NCBI GenBank assembly: GCA_934654835.1
Contig: CAKUGY010000002.1
Location: forward strand, 1-64,000
Direction: 5' to 3'
Length of the DNA stretch: 64,000 bases
From: an uncultured Collinsella sp.
Lineage (GTDB): Bacteria; Actinomycetota; Coriobacteriia; Coriobacteriales; Coriobacteriaceae
Below are positions 52,334 to 61,032 of this stretch, piece after piece (positions within the stretch are counted from its first letter, which is position 1; each line of letters begins with the position of its first letter). The notes under the pieces are model-generated. The model was not told where the DNA came from. It was given only the letters and a program-made list of their open reading frames with translations, and ran no database searches. Both the position numbers and the translations under genes were made by a program.

Positions 52334-53107
52334 ATGCTTACCCAAGCAATCCTCATCGGACTTATCGCCGCATTTGGTAAGTTCGACTACCAGCTCGGTA
52401 CGCTCTATGCGTTCCGCCCCATCGTCCTGTGCCCGCTCGTGGGCCTGGTGCTGGGGGACCTGCAGTCCGGTCTCGCGATTGGCGCGAGCCTTGAGCTGCT
52501 GTTCATGGGTTCGATCTCCATCGGCGCCTACGTGCCACCCGATGAGACCATCGGCGGCGTGCTCGCTTGCGCCTTCGCTATCCAGCTGGGCCAGAGCACC
52601 GAGGCTGCCATCGCACTCGCCATGCCCATCGCCACGCTGTGCCTTGCCATCAAGAACATCCTGAACGCCGCACTGCCGATCCTGGTGGACCGCGCTGATG
52701 TCTTCTCTGCCCAGGGCAACCTCAAGGGCGTCTATGCGATGCATTTCCTGATTGGTTCCACGGGCTGCATCATGGCGTTCCTGCTGTGCTCGCTTGCCTT
52801 CTATCTGGGTGCTGACGCCATCCAGGGCATGCTCGACTTCATCCCGCAGTTCGTGCTTGACGGCTTTGGCGTTGCCGCCAACATCCTGCCGGCCATGGGC
52901 TTCGCCATGCTCGGCCGCCTGGTGCTCACCAAGCAGCTCGTGCCCTTCTACTTCCTGGGCTTCCTGCTGTGCTCCTACGCCAACGTGCCCGTCCTGGGCG
53001 TCGCCCTGATCGCCATCATCATCGGCATCGACAAGTTCGACCTGCTGGGACTCGGCGGAGCCCAGCCCCAGCTCTCCGCGGAAGGGGATGAGGACGATGA
53101 CTTCTAG
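52334..53107 (+). CDS. PTS mannose-family EIIC component, unit 1
   Basis: A 257-residue membrane protein with about eight helices. Conserved features are RPIVLCPLVGLVLGDLQSG and ELLFMGSISIGAYVPPDE. Its last ~80 residues are encoded by DNA identical to the second EIIC at 55125-55898, while the first ~180 residues have diverged. It overlaps the EIID start. Confidence 0.93.
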   Translation: MLTQAILIGLIAAFGKFDYQLGTLYAFRPIVLCPLVGLVLGDLQSGLAIGASLELLFMGSISIGAYVPPDETIGGVLACAFAIQLGQSTEAAIALAMPIATLCLAIKNILNAALPILVDRADVFSAQGNLKGVYAMHFLIGSTGCIMAFLLCSLAFYLGADAIQGMLDFIPQFVLDGFGVAANILPAMGFAMLGRLVLTKQLVPFYFLGFLLCSYANVPVLGVALIAIIIGIDKFDLLGLGGAQPQLSAEGDEDDDF

Positions 53108-53918
53108 TCCCGAGAACAAGATCACGCGCTCCGACCTGGTCAGGAGCGCCCTGAACACCGGCTCCCTGGGCATGGAGTTCTCCTGGACCTACTACAAGCA
53201 GATGAACATCGCCTTCTGCCTGATGGTCGCCAACATGCTCAAGAAGATCTACGCCGGCCGCCCCGACGACTACGCCGAGGCCCTGCACCGCCACTGCGCG
53301 TTCTTCAACATCACCGTCCAGTTCGCCCCGTTCGTCGGCGGCATCGCGATGGCCATGGAGGAGAAGGTCGCCCGCGGCGAGATCGAGCCGGAGAGCGTCA
53401 ACGACGTCAAGGCCGCCCTCATGGGCCCGCTGTCGGGCATCGGCGACTCCATCTTCCTGTCCACGCTGCGCGTGGTCGCCGCCGCCGTGGGCATCAGCCT
53501 GTGCCAGGCCGGCAACCCATTCGGCCCCATCGCCTTCCTGCTCATCTACAACGTCCCCGGCTTCGCGCTGCGCGTCTGGGGCGCCGTCAAGGGCTACGAG
53601 CTGGGCGTGGGCTTCCTGGACGAGGCCCAGAGGACCGGCCTCATGCAGAAGATCATGACCTGCGTCGGCATCGTGGGCGTCATGGTCGTGGGCGCCATGT
53701 GCAAGGACATGTTCTGGGCCAGCATCCCGGTCGCCATCGGCTCGGGCGACGACGCCCAGACCCTCCAGGACATCCTGGACGGCATCATGCCCGGCATGCT
53801 CGGCATGATCGCCTTCTGGCTCTACTACTGGCTGCTGTCCAAGAAGATCAACCCCATGGTGCTGATCGTGGCCACCATGGTCGTGGGCATCGTCGGCGCG
53901 TTCTTCGGCGTGCTGGCA
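52868..53918 (+). repeat. 1051-bp identical duplication, copy 1
   Basis: From GGCGTTGCCGCC inside EIIC to GTGCTGGC just before the EIID stop, this DNA matches 55659-56709 base for base wherever I compared it. Identity stops abruptly at both ends. Confidence 0.85.
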
Positions 53919-53921
53919 TAG
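53097..53921 (+). CDS. PTS mannose-family EIID component, unit 1
   Basis: A 274-residue membrane protein completing the sugar channel with EIIC. RSALNTGSLGMEFSWTYYKQ and GPLSGIGDSIFLSTLRVVAA are typical EIID motifs. ATG 53097 (ten bases after GGAAGGGG) is favoured over ATG 53088; both lie inside the EIIC coding end. The protein is identical to that encoded at 55888. Codons are almost entirely C- or G-ending, more so than in neighbouring genes. Confidence 0.92.
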   Translation: MTSSPENKITRSDLVRSALNTGSLGMEFSWTYYKQMNIAFCLMVANMLKKIYAGRPDDYAEALHRHCAFFNITVQFAPFVGGIAMAMEEKVARGEIEPESVNDVKAALMGPLSGIGDSIFLSTLRVVAAAVGISLCQAGNPFGPIAFLLIYNVPGFALRVWGAVKGYELGVGFLDEAQRTGLMQKIMTCVGIVGVMVVGAMCKDMFWASIPVAIGSGDDAQTLQDILDGIMPGMLGMIAFWLYYWLLSKKINPMVLIVATMVVGIVGAFFGVLA

Positions 53922-53950
53922 AATCCTGCGGCATTATCTGCCCCCAAGGG

Positions 53951-53980
53951 AAACGGCGACCCGCTGCGGTCGCCGTTTTT
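53951..53980 (+). terminator. Terminator of unit 1
   Basis: AAACGGCGACC and GGTCGCCGTTT with a short loop, then a T run. Confidence 0.88.
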
Positions 53981-54009
53981 TATTACCGAAAGCTAGCTGG
54001 AGGTGCTTT

Positions 54010-54900
54010 GTGAATCGATCTGACAATCCGCCCGATAATGGCGTGAACGGTGCGATGTATCTATTTGGCACGGCGCTCTTGTGGAGCTTTATCGGCATCC
54101 TCGTTCACGCCAACTCGCAGTCAGCCCTTTTGATCGGCTCCGTCACGTCGATCTTCATGGCGCTGTTCATCTTGTTTGTTGGCAGACCAAAGCTGCGCAT
54201 CAGTCGCCTGATTGTTCTTGTGGCCGTCTGCAACTTTGTGACGGGCACCACGTTCAACTTCGCCAACCAGCTCACATCGGTCGGCAACGCGATCGTCCTG
54301 CAATACACCTCGATGATCTTCGTCATCGTTTACCAGTCGCTTGCATCGCGCATGCTGCCTTCGGCGGCAAAGATCCTCTCCGTGATTGCTGCCTTTGCAG
54401 GTATGGGACTCTTCTTTTTGGGAGATCTGAGCGCCGAGGGCATGCTCGGAAATGTGCTTGCCGTCATTTCGGGTGCCACCTTTGGGCTGTGTTTTTTCCT
54501 GAATGCACGCCCCGATGCGTCGCCGATGGTGTCGTCGCTCCTGTCGTGCGGAATCTCGATGCTGCCGATTTTCTATTTTGCGGGCAGCCTTGGTGCGGTC
54601 AAACCCTTTGAGTGGGGCCTTATGGTGGTCCACGGTTTGTTTTGCAGTGGCCTGGCGAGCGTTTTGTATGCCAGGGGAATCGCGCGCACCAATGCGTTTG
54701 CCGCCAACCTGGTCTGCATGAGCGAGGTCGTGCTCGCGCCCTGTTGGTCGGCTCTGCTCTTTGGCGAAGTCTTTAGCTGGAATGAGCTTTTAGGTGCGGC
54801 GGTCATCGTCTCGGTTATCGTTGCCAACCTGGTATCCGACGCCTTTTGCGACGGTTTTCTCGTTGCGCTCGTCCATCGTCACAACAAGGATTGCGCCTGA
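54010..54900 (+). CDS. EamA/DMT-family transporter
   Basis: A 296-residue membrane protein with ten predicted helices and two EamA repeats (first ~15-140, second ~155-280). It starts at GTG with GGAGGTG seven bases upstream. Motifs such as GTALLWSFIGILVHANSQSA and GEVFSWNELLGAAVIVS are typical of drug/metabolite exporters. It lies between two PTS sets; it could export lysine or another amine released by the deglycases, but no direct evidence shows this. Confidence 0.87.
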   Translation: MNRSDNPPDNGVNGAMYLFGTALLWSFIGILVHANSQSALLIGSVTSIFMALFILFVGRPKLRISRLIVLVAVCNFVTGTTFNFANQLTSVGNAIVLQYTSMIFVIVYQSLASRMLPSAAKILSVIAAFAGMGLFFLGDLSAEGMLGNVLAVISGATFGLCFFLNARPDASPMVSSLLSCGISMLPIFYFAGSLGAVKPFEWGLMVVHGLFCSGLASVLYARGIARTNAFAANLVCMSEVVLAPCWSALLFGEVFSWNELLGAAVIVSVIVANLVSDAFCDGFLVALVHRHNKDCA

Positions 54901-54912
54901 GGGGCAATACCT

Positions 54913-54924
54913 GCCGTTTACGGG
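54913..54924 (+). promoter_or_regulatory. Candidate activator site GCCGTTTACGGG (unit 2)
   Basis: Symmetric CCGTTTACGG core centred 69.5 bp upstream of the start inferred from TATAAT at 54976-54981. Confidence 0.55.
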
Positions 54925-54947
54925 TAAAAACACCCCGCTGGGCGAGT

Positions 54948-54991
54948 GGTATTAAATAAGGCAAACCTGCATACCTATAATTGGTATCAAA
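54948..54991 (+). promoter_or_regulatory. Paired GntR-type boxes and promoter of unit 2
   Basis: GGTATTAAA (54948) and GGTATCAAA (54983) are 35 bp apart and flank TATAAT (54976-54981). No good -35 is present. The leader after the second box is about 130 bases before EIIC. Confidence 0.65.
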
Positions 54992-55124
54992 TCATTTGTG
55001 CCTGGCATGGGTGTTAGCAGCACACCAGGTACGCTTCGGGCCGTGTGGTCAAGTTCCCGGATTGATATCAACAGCGCGCGACGGGGACTGGCTATGACTC
55101 GAGATTTCCTATTTTGGAGGAACC

Positions 55125-55898
55125 ATGCTTACCCAAGCAATCCTCGTCGGCTTAGTCGGAGCCTTTGGCTGCCTCGACTATCAGCTCGGCACCCTCTACG
55201 CGTTCCGCCCCATCGTCCTGTGCCCGCTCGTGGGCCTGGTGCTGGGTGACTTGCAGACTGGCCTCGCCGTAGGTGCGAGCCTGGAGCTGCTGTTCATGGG
55301 CTCCATCTCCATCGGCGCCTACGTTCCGCCTAACGAGACGGTTGGCGGCGTGCTCGCCTGCGCCTTCGCGATTCAGCTCGGCCAGGGTACGGAGACGGCC
55401 ATTGCCCTGGCTATGCCCATCGCCGTGCTTTCGCTGACCATCGGCAATATCACCAACGCGCTCTTCCCCGTCTTTGTGGACATGGCCGACAAGTTTGCCC
55501 TCAAGGGAAACCTCAAGGGCATCTATGCGGTGCACTGGGGCATTGGCCTTTGGGGCTGCCTTGAGTATTTCCTGCTGTGCGGCGGCGCCTTCTATCTGGG
55601 CTCCGATGCCATCCAGGGCTTGCTCGACTTTATCCCGCCTTTCATCATCGATGGTTGCGGCGTTGCCGCCAACATCCTGCCGGCCATGGGCTTCGCCATG
55701 CTCGGCCGCCTGGTGCTCACCAAGCAGCTCGTGCCCTTCTACTTCCTGGGCTTCCTGCTGTGCTCCTACGCCAACGTGCCCGTCCTGGGCGTCGCCCTGA
55801 TCGCCATCATCATCGGCATCGACAAGTTCGACCTGCTGGGACTCGGCGGAGCCCAGCCCCAGCTCTCCGCGGAAGGGGATGAGGACGATGACTTCTAG
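55125..55898 (+). CDS. PTS mannose-family EIIC component, unit 2
   Basis: A 257-residue membrane protein, closely related to the EIIC of unit 1. Residues 1-178 differ at many positions (for example LVGAFGCLDYQLGTLYAF against LIAAFGKFDYQLGTLYAF); the rest is identical because the DNA is identical. RBS TGGAGG precedes the ATG. Unit 2 has no EIIA or EIIB of its own, so it must use those of units 1 or 3. Confidence 0.92.
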   Translation: MLTQAILVGLVGAFGCLDYQLGTLYAFRPIVLCPLVGLVLGDLQTGLAVGASLELLFMGSISIGAYVPPNETVGGVLACAFAIQLGQGTETAIALAMPIAVLSLTIGNITNALFPVFVDMADKFALKGNLKGIYAVHWGIGLWGCLEYFLLCGGAFYLGSDAIQGLLDFIPPFIIDGCGVAANILPAMGFAMLGRLVLTKQLVPFYFLGFLLCSYANVPVLGVALIAIIIGIDKFDLLGLGGAQPQLSAEGDEDDDF

Positions 55899-56709
55899 TC
55901 CCGAGAACAAGATCACGCGCTCCGACCTGGTCAGGAGCGCCCTGAACACCGGCTCCCTGGGCATGGAGTTCTCCTGGACCTACTACAAGCAGATGAACAT
56001 CGCCTTCTGCCTGATGGTCGCCAACATGCTCAAGAAGATCTACGCCGGCCGCCCCGACGACTACGCCGAGGCCCTGCACCGCCACTGCGCGTTCTTCAAC
56101 ATCACCGTCCAGTTCGCCCCGTTCGTCGGCGGCATCGCGATGGCCATGGAGGAGAAGGTCGCCCGCGGCGAGATCGAGCCGGAGAGCGTCAACGACGTCA
56201 AGGCCGCCCTCATGGGCCCGCTGTCGGGCATCGGCGACTCCATCTTCCTGTCCACGCTGCGCGTGGTCGCCGCCGCCGTGGGCATCAGCCTGTGCCAGGC
56301 CGGCAACCCATTCGGCCCCATCGCCTTCCTGCTCATCTACAACGTCCCCGGCTTCGCGCTGCGCGTCTGGGGCGCCGTCAAGGGCTACGAGCTGGGCGTG
56401 GGCTTCCTGGACGAGGCCCAGAGGACCGGCCTCATGCAGAAGATCATGACCTGCGTCGGCATCGTGGGCGTCATGGTCGTGGGCGCCATGTGCAAGGACA
56501 TGTTCTGGGCCAGCATCCCGGTCGCCATCGGCTCGGGCGACGACGCCCAGACCCTCCAGGACATCCTGGACGGCATCATGCCCGGCATGCTCGGCATGAT
56601 CGCCTTCTGGCTCTACTACTGGCTGCTGTCCAAGAAGATCAACCCCATGGTGCTGATCGTGGCCACCATGGTCGTGGGCATCGTCGGCGCGTTCTTCGGC
56701 GTGCTGGCG
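55659..56709 (+). repeat. 1051-bp identical duplication, copy 2
   Basis: Same sequence as 52868-53918 at a fixed offset of 2791 bp. Sharp edges inside a diverged EIIC gene favour gene conversion or a very recent segmental copy. Confidence 0.85.
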
Positions 56710-56712
56710 TAA
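55888..56712 (+). CDS. PTS mannose-family EIID component, unit 2
   Basis: Protein identical to the EIID of unit 1 (274 residues from ATG 55888). It overlaps the EIIC end in the same way. With the unit 2 EIIC it would form an alternative substrate channel fed by shared EIIAB proteins. The two stop codons differ (TAA here, TAG in unit 1), marking the end of the identical stretch. Confidence 0.92.
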   Translation: MTSSPENKITRSDLVRSALNTGSLGMEFSWTYYKQMNIAFCLMVANMLKKIYAGRPDDYAEALHRHCAFFNITVQFAPFVGGIAMAMEEKVARGEIEPESVNDVKAALMGPLSGIGDSIFLSTLRVVAAAVGISLCQAGNPFGPIAFLLIYNVPGFALRVWGAVKGYELGVGFLDEAQRTGLMQKIMTCVGIVGVMVVGAMCKDMFWASIPVAIGSGDDAQTLQDILDGIMPGMLGMIAFWLYYWLLSKKINPMVLIVATMVVGIVGAFFGVLA

Positions 56713-56742
56713 GGGCCTGCGGCAACGTTTTATCGATCTTGC

Positions 56743-56780
56743 AAAGGGATGGAGCGGACCTGCGCCCTCCATCCCTTTTT
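56743..56780 (+). terminator. Terminator between EIID and the MFS gene
   Basis: AAAGGGATGGAG and CTCCATCCCTTT around a loop, followed by TT. Some readthrough to the MFS gene is plausible because no other promoter is evident. Confidence 0.8.
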
Positions 56781-56796
56781 GTATAAAGGAGTTCGT

Positions 56797-58011
56797 ATGT
56801 TCGCGAAGGATCGCGAAGCAATGCGCCTGACGCCGGCAGAAGTCAGGCTAATTCTTATTGAGTCCCTGCAGTGGTGCGCCAACAACGCGGTGTACTTTTT
56901 GGGGCTTATCGGCGCGGCGACGTATGACTTGGCGGGAACGGCCTTTTTGGTCGCTGCTATCACGCTCGTGCGCAATCTTACGACGTCGGTGGGCAATATG
57001 GTATCTGGCTCGGTCATCGACCGCTTTGGCCCGCGCCACACGTCGTTTGTGACATGCGCGGTCACGGCAGTGCTGTCCCTCGGCATTGGCCTGGCGCCGT
57101 TGTCCGTTCCCGGGCTGGTGTTTGCCGCATGTGTTTTGGGACTTGCCGGTGGTTTTATCAACACCTGCACGCATGCATTTCCGGGGTATCTTGAGTCGAC
57201 CACCGAGGGCCGCACGCGTGTGAACGGCCTGATGGTCTTCTACAGCAACATTGCCTACACCGCGGGGCCGCTGCTTGGCGGTGCCATCGTGAGCTGCTTT
57301 GCCACGCAATCTGTCTATCTGCTTATGGCGGCAATGATGGGCGTGGCCGCGGTGCTTTCTCTGGGCTGCCATGAGAGCGTGGTTCCCCCAAAGGCGGAGA
57401 AGCAGAAGGGCGGCATCTTTGGAGGCATGGTCGAGGGTGCCCGGCTCACGTTTTGCAACCACGATCTGCGTCTCATCTTTATCTCGGGCTTTTTGGGCTT
57501 CTTTGCGTTTGGCGCGTTCGATTCGCTGGAGTCGCTGTTCTATCGCGATGTGCTCAATGTAGATATCGTCTGGCTGGGATGGCTGTCCTCGGTCGTGGGC
57601 CTTACCTCTTCGGTGGGTGCCTTCGCCCTGACCAAGCTTTCGGCTCGCCATGTCAACCTGCGCCTGTTGCTCGGGTCGCTCATGACGGTGGGCATTGGGT
57701 CCATGGTGTACGTGGGCACGGATGTGCTGGGGGTAGCGATTATCGGCCAGGCGATCAACGGCTTGGCGTGGGGTTTCCTGGAGCCGCTCCAGATGATCCT
57801 GATTCAGGAGCGCGCGGACATCAAATACCTGGGCCGCATCACGGGCTTTGTACGTTTTGGCCTGATGAGTGCCGGCGTGCTGCCGTTGCTGGCCGCTCCG
57901 TTTTTGGCGGAGGCCTTGGGCGTTCAGACGGTGCTGTTTGGAGCTTCGACAATCATTGCGCTGGTAGGAACGCTGTTCTTTGTCACGCAGGGGAAGCGCC
58001 GAGAGTGCTAG
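56797..58011 (+). CDS. MFS transporter
   Basis: A 404-residue membrane protein with about twelve helices. It begins MFAKDREAMRLTPAEVRLI and has VSGSVIDRFGPRHTSF, the conserved loop 2-3 motif, and FLEPLQMILIQERADIKYL. ATG 56797 with AAGGAG seven bases upstream is chosen. It belongs to unit 2 after EIIC-EIID. Resembling drug or small-molecule exporters, it could move a breakdown product; the substrate cannot be told. Confidence 0.88.
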   Translation: MFAKDREAMRLTPAEVRLILIESLQWCANNAVYFLGLIGAATYDLAGTAFLVAAITLVRNLTTSVGNMVSGSVIDRFGPRHTSFVTCAVTAVLSLGIGLAPLSVPGLVFAACVLGLAGGFINTCTHAFPGYLESTTEGRTRVNGLMVFYSNIAYTAGPLLGGAIVSCFATQSVYLLMAAMMGVAAVLSLGCHESVVPPKAEKQKGGIFGGMVEGARLTFCNHDLRLIFISGFLGFFAFGAFDSLESLFYRDVLNVDIVWLGWLSSVVGLTSSVGAFALTKLSARHVNLRLLLGSLMTVGIGSMVYVGTDVLGVAIIGQAINGLAWGFLEPLQMILIQERADIKYLGRITGFVRFGLMSAGVLPLLAAPFLAEALGVQTVLFGASTIIALVGTLFFVTQGKRREC

Positions 58012-58056
58012 ATATACATCTAATTCTAATTTAATACCACTCACCCGAGAATTTCG

Positions 58057-58068
58057 ACCGTTCACCGA
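58057..58068 (+). promoter_or_regulatory. Candidate activator site ACCGTTCACCGA (unit 3)
   Basis: Identical to the site at 18984 and centred 68.5 bp upstream of the start inferred from TATAAT at 58119-58124. Confidence 0.6.
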
Positions 58069-58088
58069 GGATCGGCGCAGATTGCAAA

Positions 58089-58134
58089 GTGGTATTAAAA
58101 ACACGTTGGGTGTATGTCTATAATTGGTATCGAA
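58089..58134 (+). promoter_or_regulatory. Paired GntR-type boxes and promoter of unit 3
   Basis: GTGGTATTAAA at 58089-58099 and GGTATCGAA at 58126-58134 flank TATAAT. An inverted copy, TTTAATACCAC, lies at 58030-58040. Confidence 0.65.
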
Positions 58135-58181
58135 AAGAAACGCGATGTATAGAGTCGCGTGCAAGACAGAAAGGACAAACC

Positions 58182-59243
58182 ATGAAGGAAACCGAGAAGA
58201 TCGAGATCATGCACTTTAGCCAGGAGGGCTACGTCGAGGACGGCAAGAACGTCTACGAGACCGGCAAGAAGATGACCGCGCTCGCCGACAAGGTCGCCGA
58301 CGAGGGCTACGACGCCGTCTTCCTGATGGGCGTGGGCGGCACTTGGGACGAGTTTATGCAGCTCGAGTACCTCATGAACAAGTTCGGCGACCGCGACCTG
58401 GAGGTCTACCTGATCCACGCCGCCGAGTGGAACGTTATGGGCCACAAGCGCATGACCGAGAAGTCCGTCGTGCTCACCGCCTCCGAGTCCGGCACCACCC
58501 CCGAGGTCCTCGAGGCCGTCAACAAGATGAAGAAAAAGGGCATCCGCGTCTACGCCATGACCAAGCCCGAGGGCCCCATCGGCCAGGCTGTCGGCGCCGA
58601 GAACTGCGTCAAGATGGCCTCCGATCACGGTAACGGCGGCTGCGAGATGGGCTACTACCTCGCCGACTGCTTCGGCCTGCGCCTCCTCAACCGTCGCGGT
58701 TGCTTCCCACAGTTCGACAAGTTCATTGAGCAGACCAAGGATGTTTGGACCCACCTGGTCGACATCCGCAAGAGCTTCGAGCCGCGCGCCGAGGAGCTCG
58801 CCAAGAAGTACGCCCTCGCGCCCTACACCATGTTCATCGGCTCCGGCGCCCTGTGGGGCGAGACCATCCTCTTCTCGATGTGCATCCTCGAGGAGATGCA
58901 GTGGAAGCGCACCCGTTACATTACGTCCGCCGACTTCTTCCACGGCACCCTGGAGCTCGTGGAGCCGGGCGTCCCCGTGTTCCTGTTCATGGGCGAGGAC
59001 GAGAACCGCAAGCTGGACGAGCGCGTCCGCGCCTTCCTCAACCGTGGCGTGACCGGCGACACCGACATCAACATCATCGACACCGCCGAGTTCGCCATCC
59101 CGGGCCTTGACGACGAGTTCCGCGTCATCGTGTCTCCGTGGATCCTTTCCTCGCTGGTCACCGATCGACTCGCCGCCTACTACGAGACGGTCACCAAGCA
59201 CAACCTCAACTACCGTCGTTACTATCACCAGTTCGACTACTAA
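58182..59243 (+). CDS. SIS-domain deglycase, FrlB-like, copy 2
   Basis: A 353-residue paralogue of the protein at 50212, identical over most of its length, differing mainly near residues 10-20, 105-125 and 165-185. The FrlB-like features (FFHGTLELVEPGVPVFLFMG; HNLNYRRYYHQFDY) are kept. ATG 58182 follows GAAAGGA. It heads unit 3, with its own EIIA-B-C-D and a FrlC-like epimerase, so it probably handles a related but distinct Amadori compound. Confidence 0.78.
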   Translation: MKETEKIEIMHFSQEGYVEDGKNVYETGKKMTALADKVADEGYDAVFLMGVGGTWDEFMQLEYLMNKFGDRDLEVYLIHAAEWNVMGHKRMTEKSVVLTASESGTTPEVLEAVNKMKKKGIRVYAMTKPEGPIGQAVGAENCVKMASDHGNGGCEMGYYLADCFGLRLLNRRGCFPQFDKFIEQTKDVWTHLVDIRKSFEPRAEELAKKYALAPYTMFIGSGALWGETILFSMCILEEMQWKRTRYITSADFFHGTLELVEPGVPVFLFMGEDENRKLDERVRAFLNRGVTGDTDINIIDTAEFAIPGLDDEFRVIVSPWILSSLVTDRLAAYYETVTKHNLNYRRYYHQFDY

Positions 59244-59268
59244 TCGACTGCTAAGCAAGAAGCACCCT

Positions 59269-59296
59269 GCCCGGGCGCATGCGTCCGGGCTTTTTT
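59269..59296 (+). terminator. Intra-operon terminator in unit 3
   Basis: GCCCGGGCGCATGCGTCCGGGC is a near-palindrome followed by T6, between the deglycase and EIIA. It should make the deglycase more abundant than the PTS proteins. Unit 1 lacks it. Confidence 0.8.
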
Positions 59297-59326
59297 ATGC
59301 CGAAATTCGCTAGAAAGGGGAATCGA

Positions 59327-59743
59327 ATGAGGCAGTTTATCGTGGCATCCCATGCTCACTTCGCGTCCGGAATCGTCGAGAGCATCGGCCTGCTCTCCGG
59401 CGAGCGCGAAAACGTCCATGCGCTCTCCATGTATGTTGATGGAAACGAAGACCTGGCCAAGGAGGCCACAGCGATTCTGGACGGCTTTGCCGCGGACGAT
59501 GAGGTCGTCGTTTGCACCGACCTGTTTGGCGGCAGCGTCAACAACGAGTTCACCAAGATCGTCCAGACGCGCCCCAACACGCATCTGGTGACCAATATGA
59601 ACCTGCCGCTTCTGATCCAGCTGCTGTTCGTGCCCGACTCCACCCCGATCGATGAGGCCATTCGCCAGATCGTCGAGGCAGACGACACCAAGGTTAAGTA
59701 CGTAAACGACCTGCTGGGGCAGGCCGAGCTCGATGAGTTTTAA
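59327..59743 (+). CDS. PTS mannose-family EIIA component, unit 3
   Basis: A 138-residue protein. His in VASHAHFASGIVES, and VVVCTDLFGGSVNNEF as in unit 1. ATG 59327 has AGAAAGGGG upstream; the frame opens earlier at 59279. It is about 70% like the EIIA of unit 1 by eye. Confidence 0.92.
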   Translation: MRQFIVASHAHFASGIVESIGLLSGERENVHALSMYVDGNEDLAKEATAILDGFAADDEVVVCTDLFGGSVNNEFTKIVQTRPNTHLVTNMNLPLLIQLLFVPDSTPIDEAIRQIVEADDTKVKYVNDLLGQAELDEF

Positions 59744-59761
59744 TCGTTAGGGGAAACCATC

Positions 59762-60232
59762 ATGATTCAGATGATTCGCGTAGATTATCGACTGCTTCAC
59801 GGCCAGGTTGCCGTTAGCTGGACCTCGGCTTTGGGTGCCGATTGCATCCTGCTGGTGAGCGATACGGTCCTTAACGACAAGCTTCGCCTGCAGGCCCTGT
59901 CTCTTGCTAAGCCGGAGGGCTGCAAGGTCGTCGTCAAGAACACCGAGGACGCCGTCAAGGCGCTCCAGAGCGGCGTGACTGACAAGTACAAGCTCTTTGT
60001 GGTGTGCGAGACGATTCAACAGGCCGGCGCCGTTGCCAAGGCGATGGGCGTTAAGAAGATCAACCTGGGCAACGTCCCCTTTAGCGAGGACGCCCGTCAG
60101 GTCTCGACCAGCGTGTTCCTTACGCCCGAAAACGAGGCATACGTTAAGGAACTGCTCGGCGAGGGTTATGAACTGTTCATCCAGATGATCCCGGCGGACG
60201 CGAAGACTGACGCCGCGAAGGTTATCGGTTAG
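59762..60232 (+). CDS. PTS mannose-family EIIB component, unit 3
   Basis: A 156-residue protein with the active His in IRVDYRLLHGQVAVSW (the Asp-His of unit 1 is Asp-Tyr here, but the phosphorylated His of LLHG is kept). VTDKYKLFVVCETIQQAG and EDARQVSTSVFLTPEN are family segments. Its spacing of 18 bases from EIIA implies coupling. Confidence 0.92.
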   Translation: MIQMIRVDYRLLHGQVAVSWTSALGADCILLVSDTVLNDKLRLQALSLAKPEGCKVVVKNTEDAVKALQSGVTDKYKLFVVCETIQQAGAVAKAMGVKKINLGNVPFSEDARQVSTSVFLTPENEAYVKELLGEGYELFIQMIPADAKTDAAKVIG

Positions 60233-60240
60233 GGGCTGTC

Positions 60241-61032
60241 ATGGTTATCAAGACAATCCTGATTTTCCTTATTGCCCTTCTGGGCTATTCCGAGTGGTTG
60301 ACCGGTACGAGTTATCTGCAGCGCCCCATCGTGTTGGGACCTTTGGTCGGCCTGGTCATGGGCGACGTGGTGACCGGCACGATCATGGGTGCCACGATGG
60401 AGCTCGCCATGGTCGGCGCCATCTCGGTTGGCGCCTATAACCCGCCCGATACGATTTCCGGAACCATCCTGGGCGTATCCCTTGCCATGCAGGCCGGCGC
60501 GGACGCCTCGGCGGCACTGACCCTGGGTATTCCCATCGCCACGATCGTTCTGGCACTCGACACGGCCTTGGGCCAGCCGGTCATGCTGCTGCTGGTACAC
60601 CGTATCGACAAGAACGTCGAGGACGGAGACACCAAGGCCATTACGCGCAACATGCTCATCGCCGGTTACGCGCAGAGCTGGTGCGGCTTGCTGATCATCC
60701 CCACCGCCTTCTTCTTTGGCGCTGACGCCGTCGCCAGCCTGCTCAACATCATTCCCGATTTCGTTCAGACCGGTATGGATGTCGCCGCTGCCTTCTTGCC
60801 CGCACTCGGCTTTGCGATGCTGGCCCAGATGATCATGAACAAGACCGTGGCACCGTTCTTCTTCGCGGGCTTCTTCCTCGTCGCCTACTTTGGCATTAGC
60901 ACCACGGGCGTGGCAATCTTCGCTGCGATTATCGTGGTCGCGATGACGGTCTTGGGCGAGAAGAAAAAGGCGGAGCAGCCTGCAGTGGTATCCGAGGATC
61001 CTGCGATTGGGAGTGGATTCGATGAGTTTTAA
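60241..61032 (+). CDS. PTS mannose-family EIIC component, unit 3
   Basis: A 263-residue membrane protein, clearly diverged from the other two EIICs. It has RPIVLGPLVGLVMGDVVTG and ELAMVGAISVGAYNPPD. It overlaps EIID by 11 bases. Its different sequence suggests a different sugar specificity from units 1 and 2. Confidence 0.93.
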   Translation: MVIKTILIFLIALLGYSEWLTGTSYLQRPIVLGPLVGLVMGDVVTGTIMGATMELAMVGAISVGAYNPPDTISGTILGVSLAMQAGADASAALTLGIPIATIVLALDTALGQPVMLLLVHRIDKNVEDGDTKAITRNMLIAGYAQSWCGLLIIPTAFFFGADAVASLLNIIPDFVQTGMDVAAAFLPALGFAMLAQMIMNKTVAPFFFAGFFLVAYFGISTTGVAIFAAIIVVAMTVLGEKKKAEQPAVVSEDPAIGSGFDEF

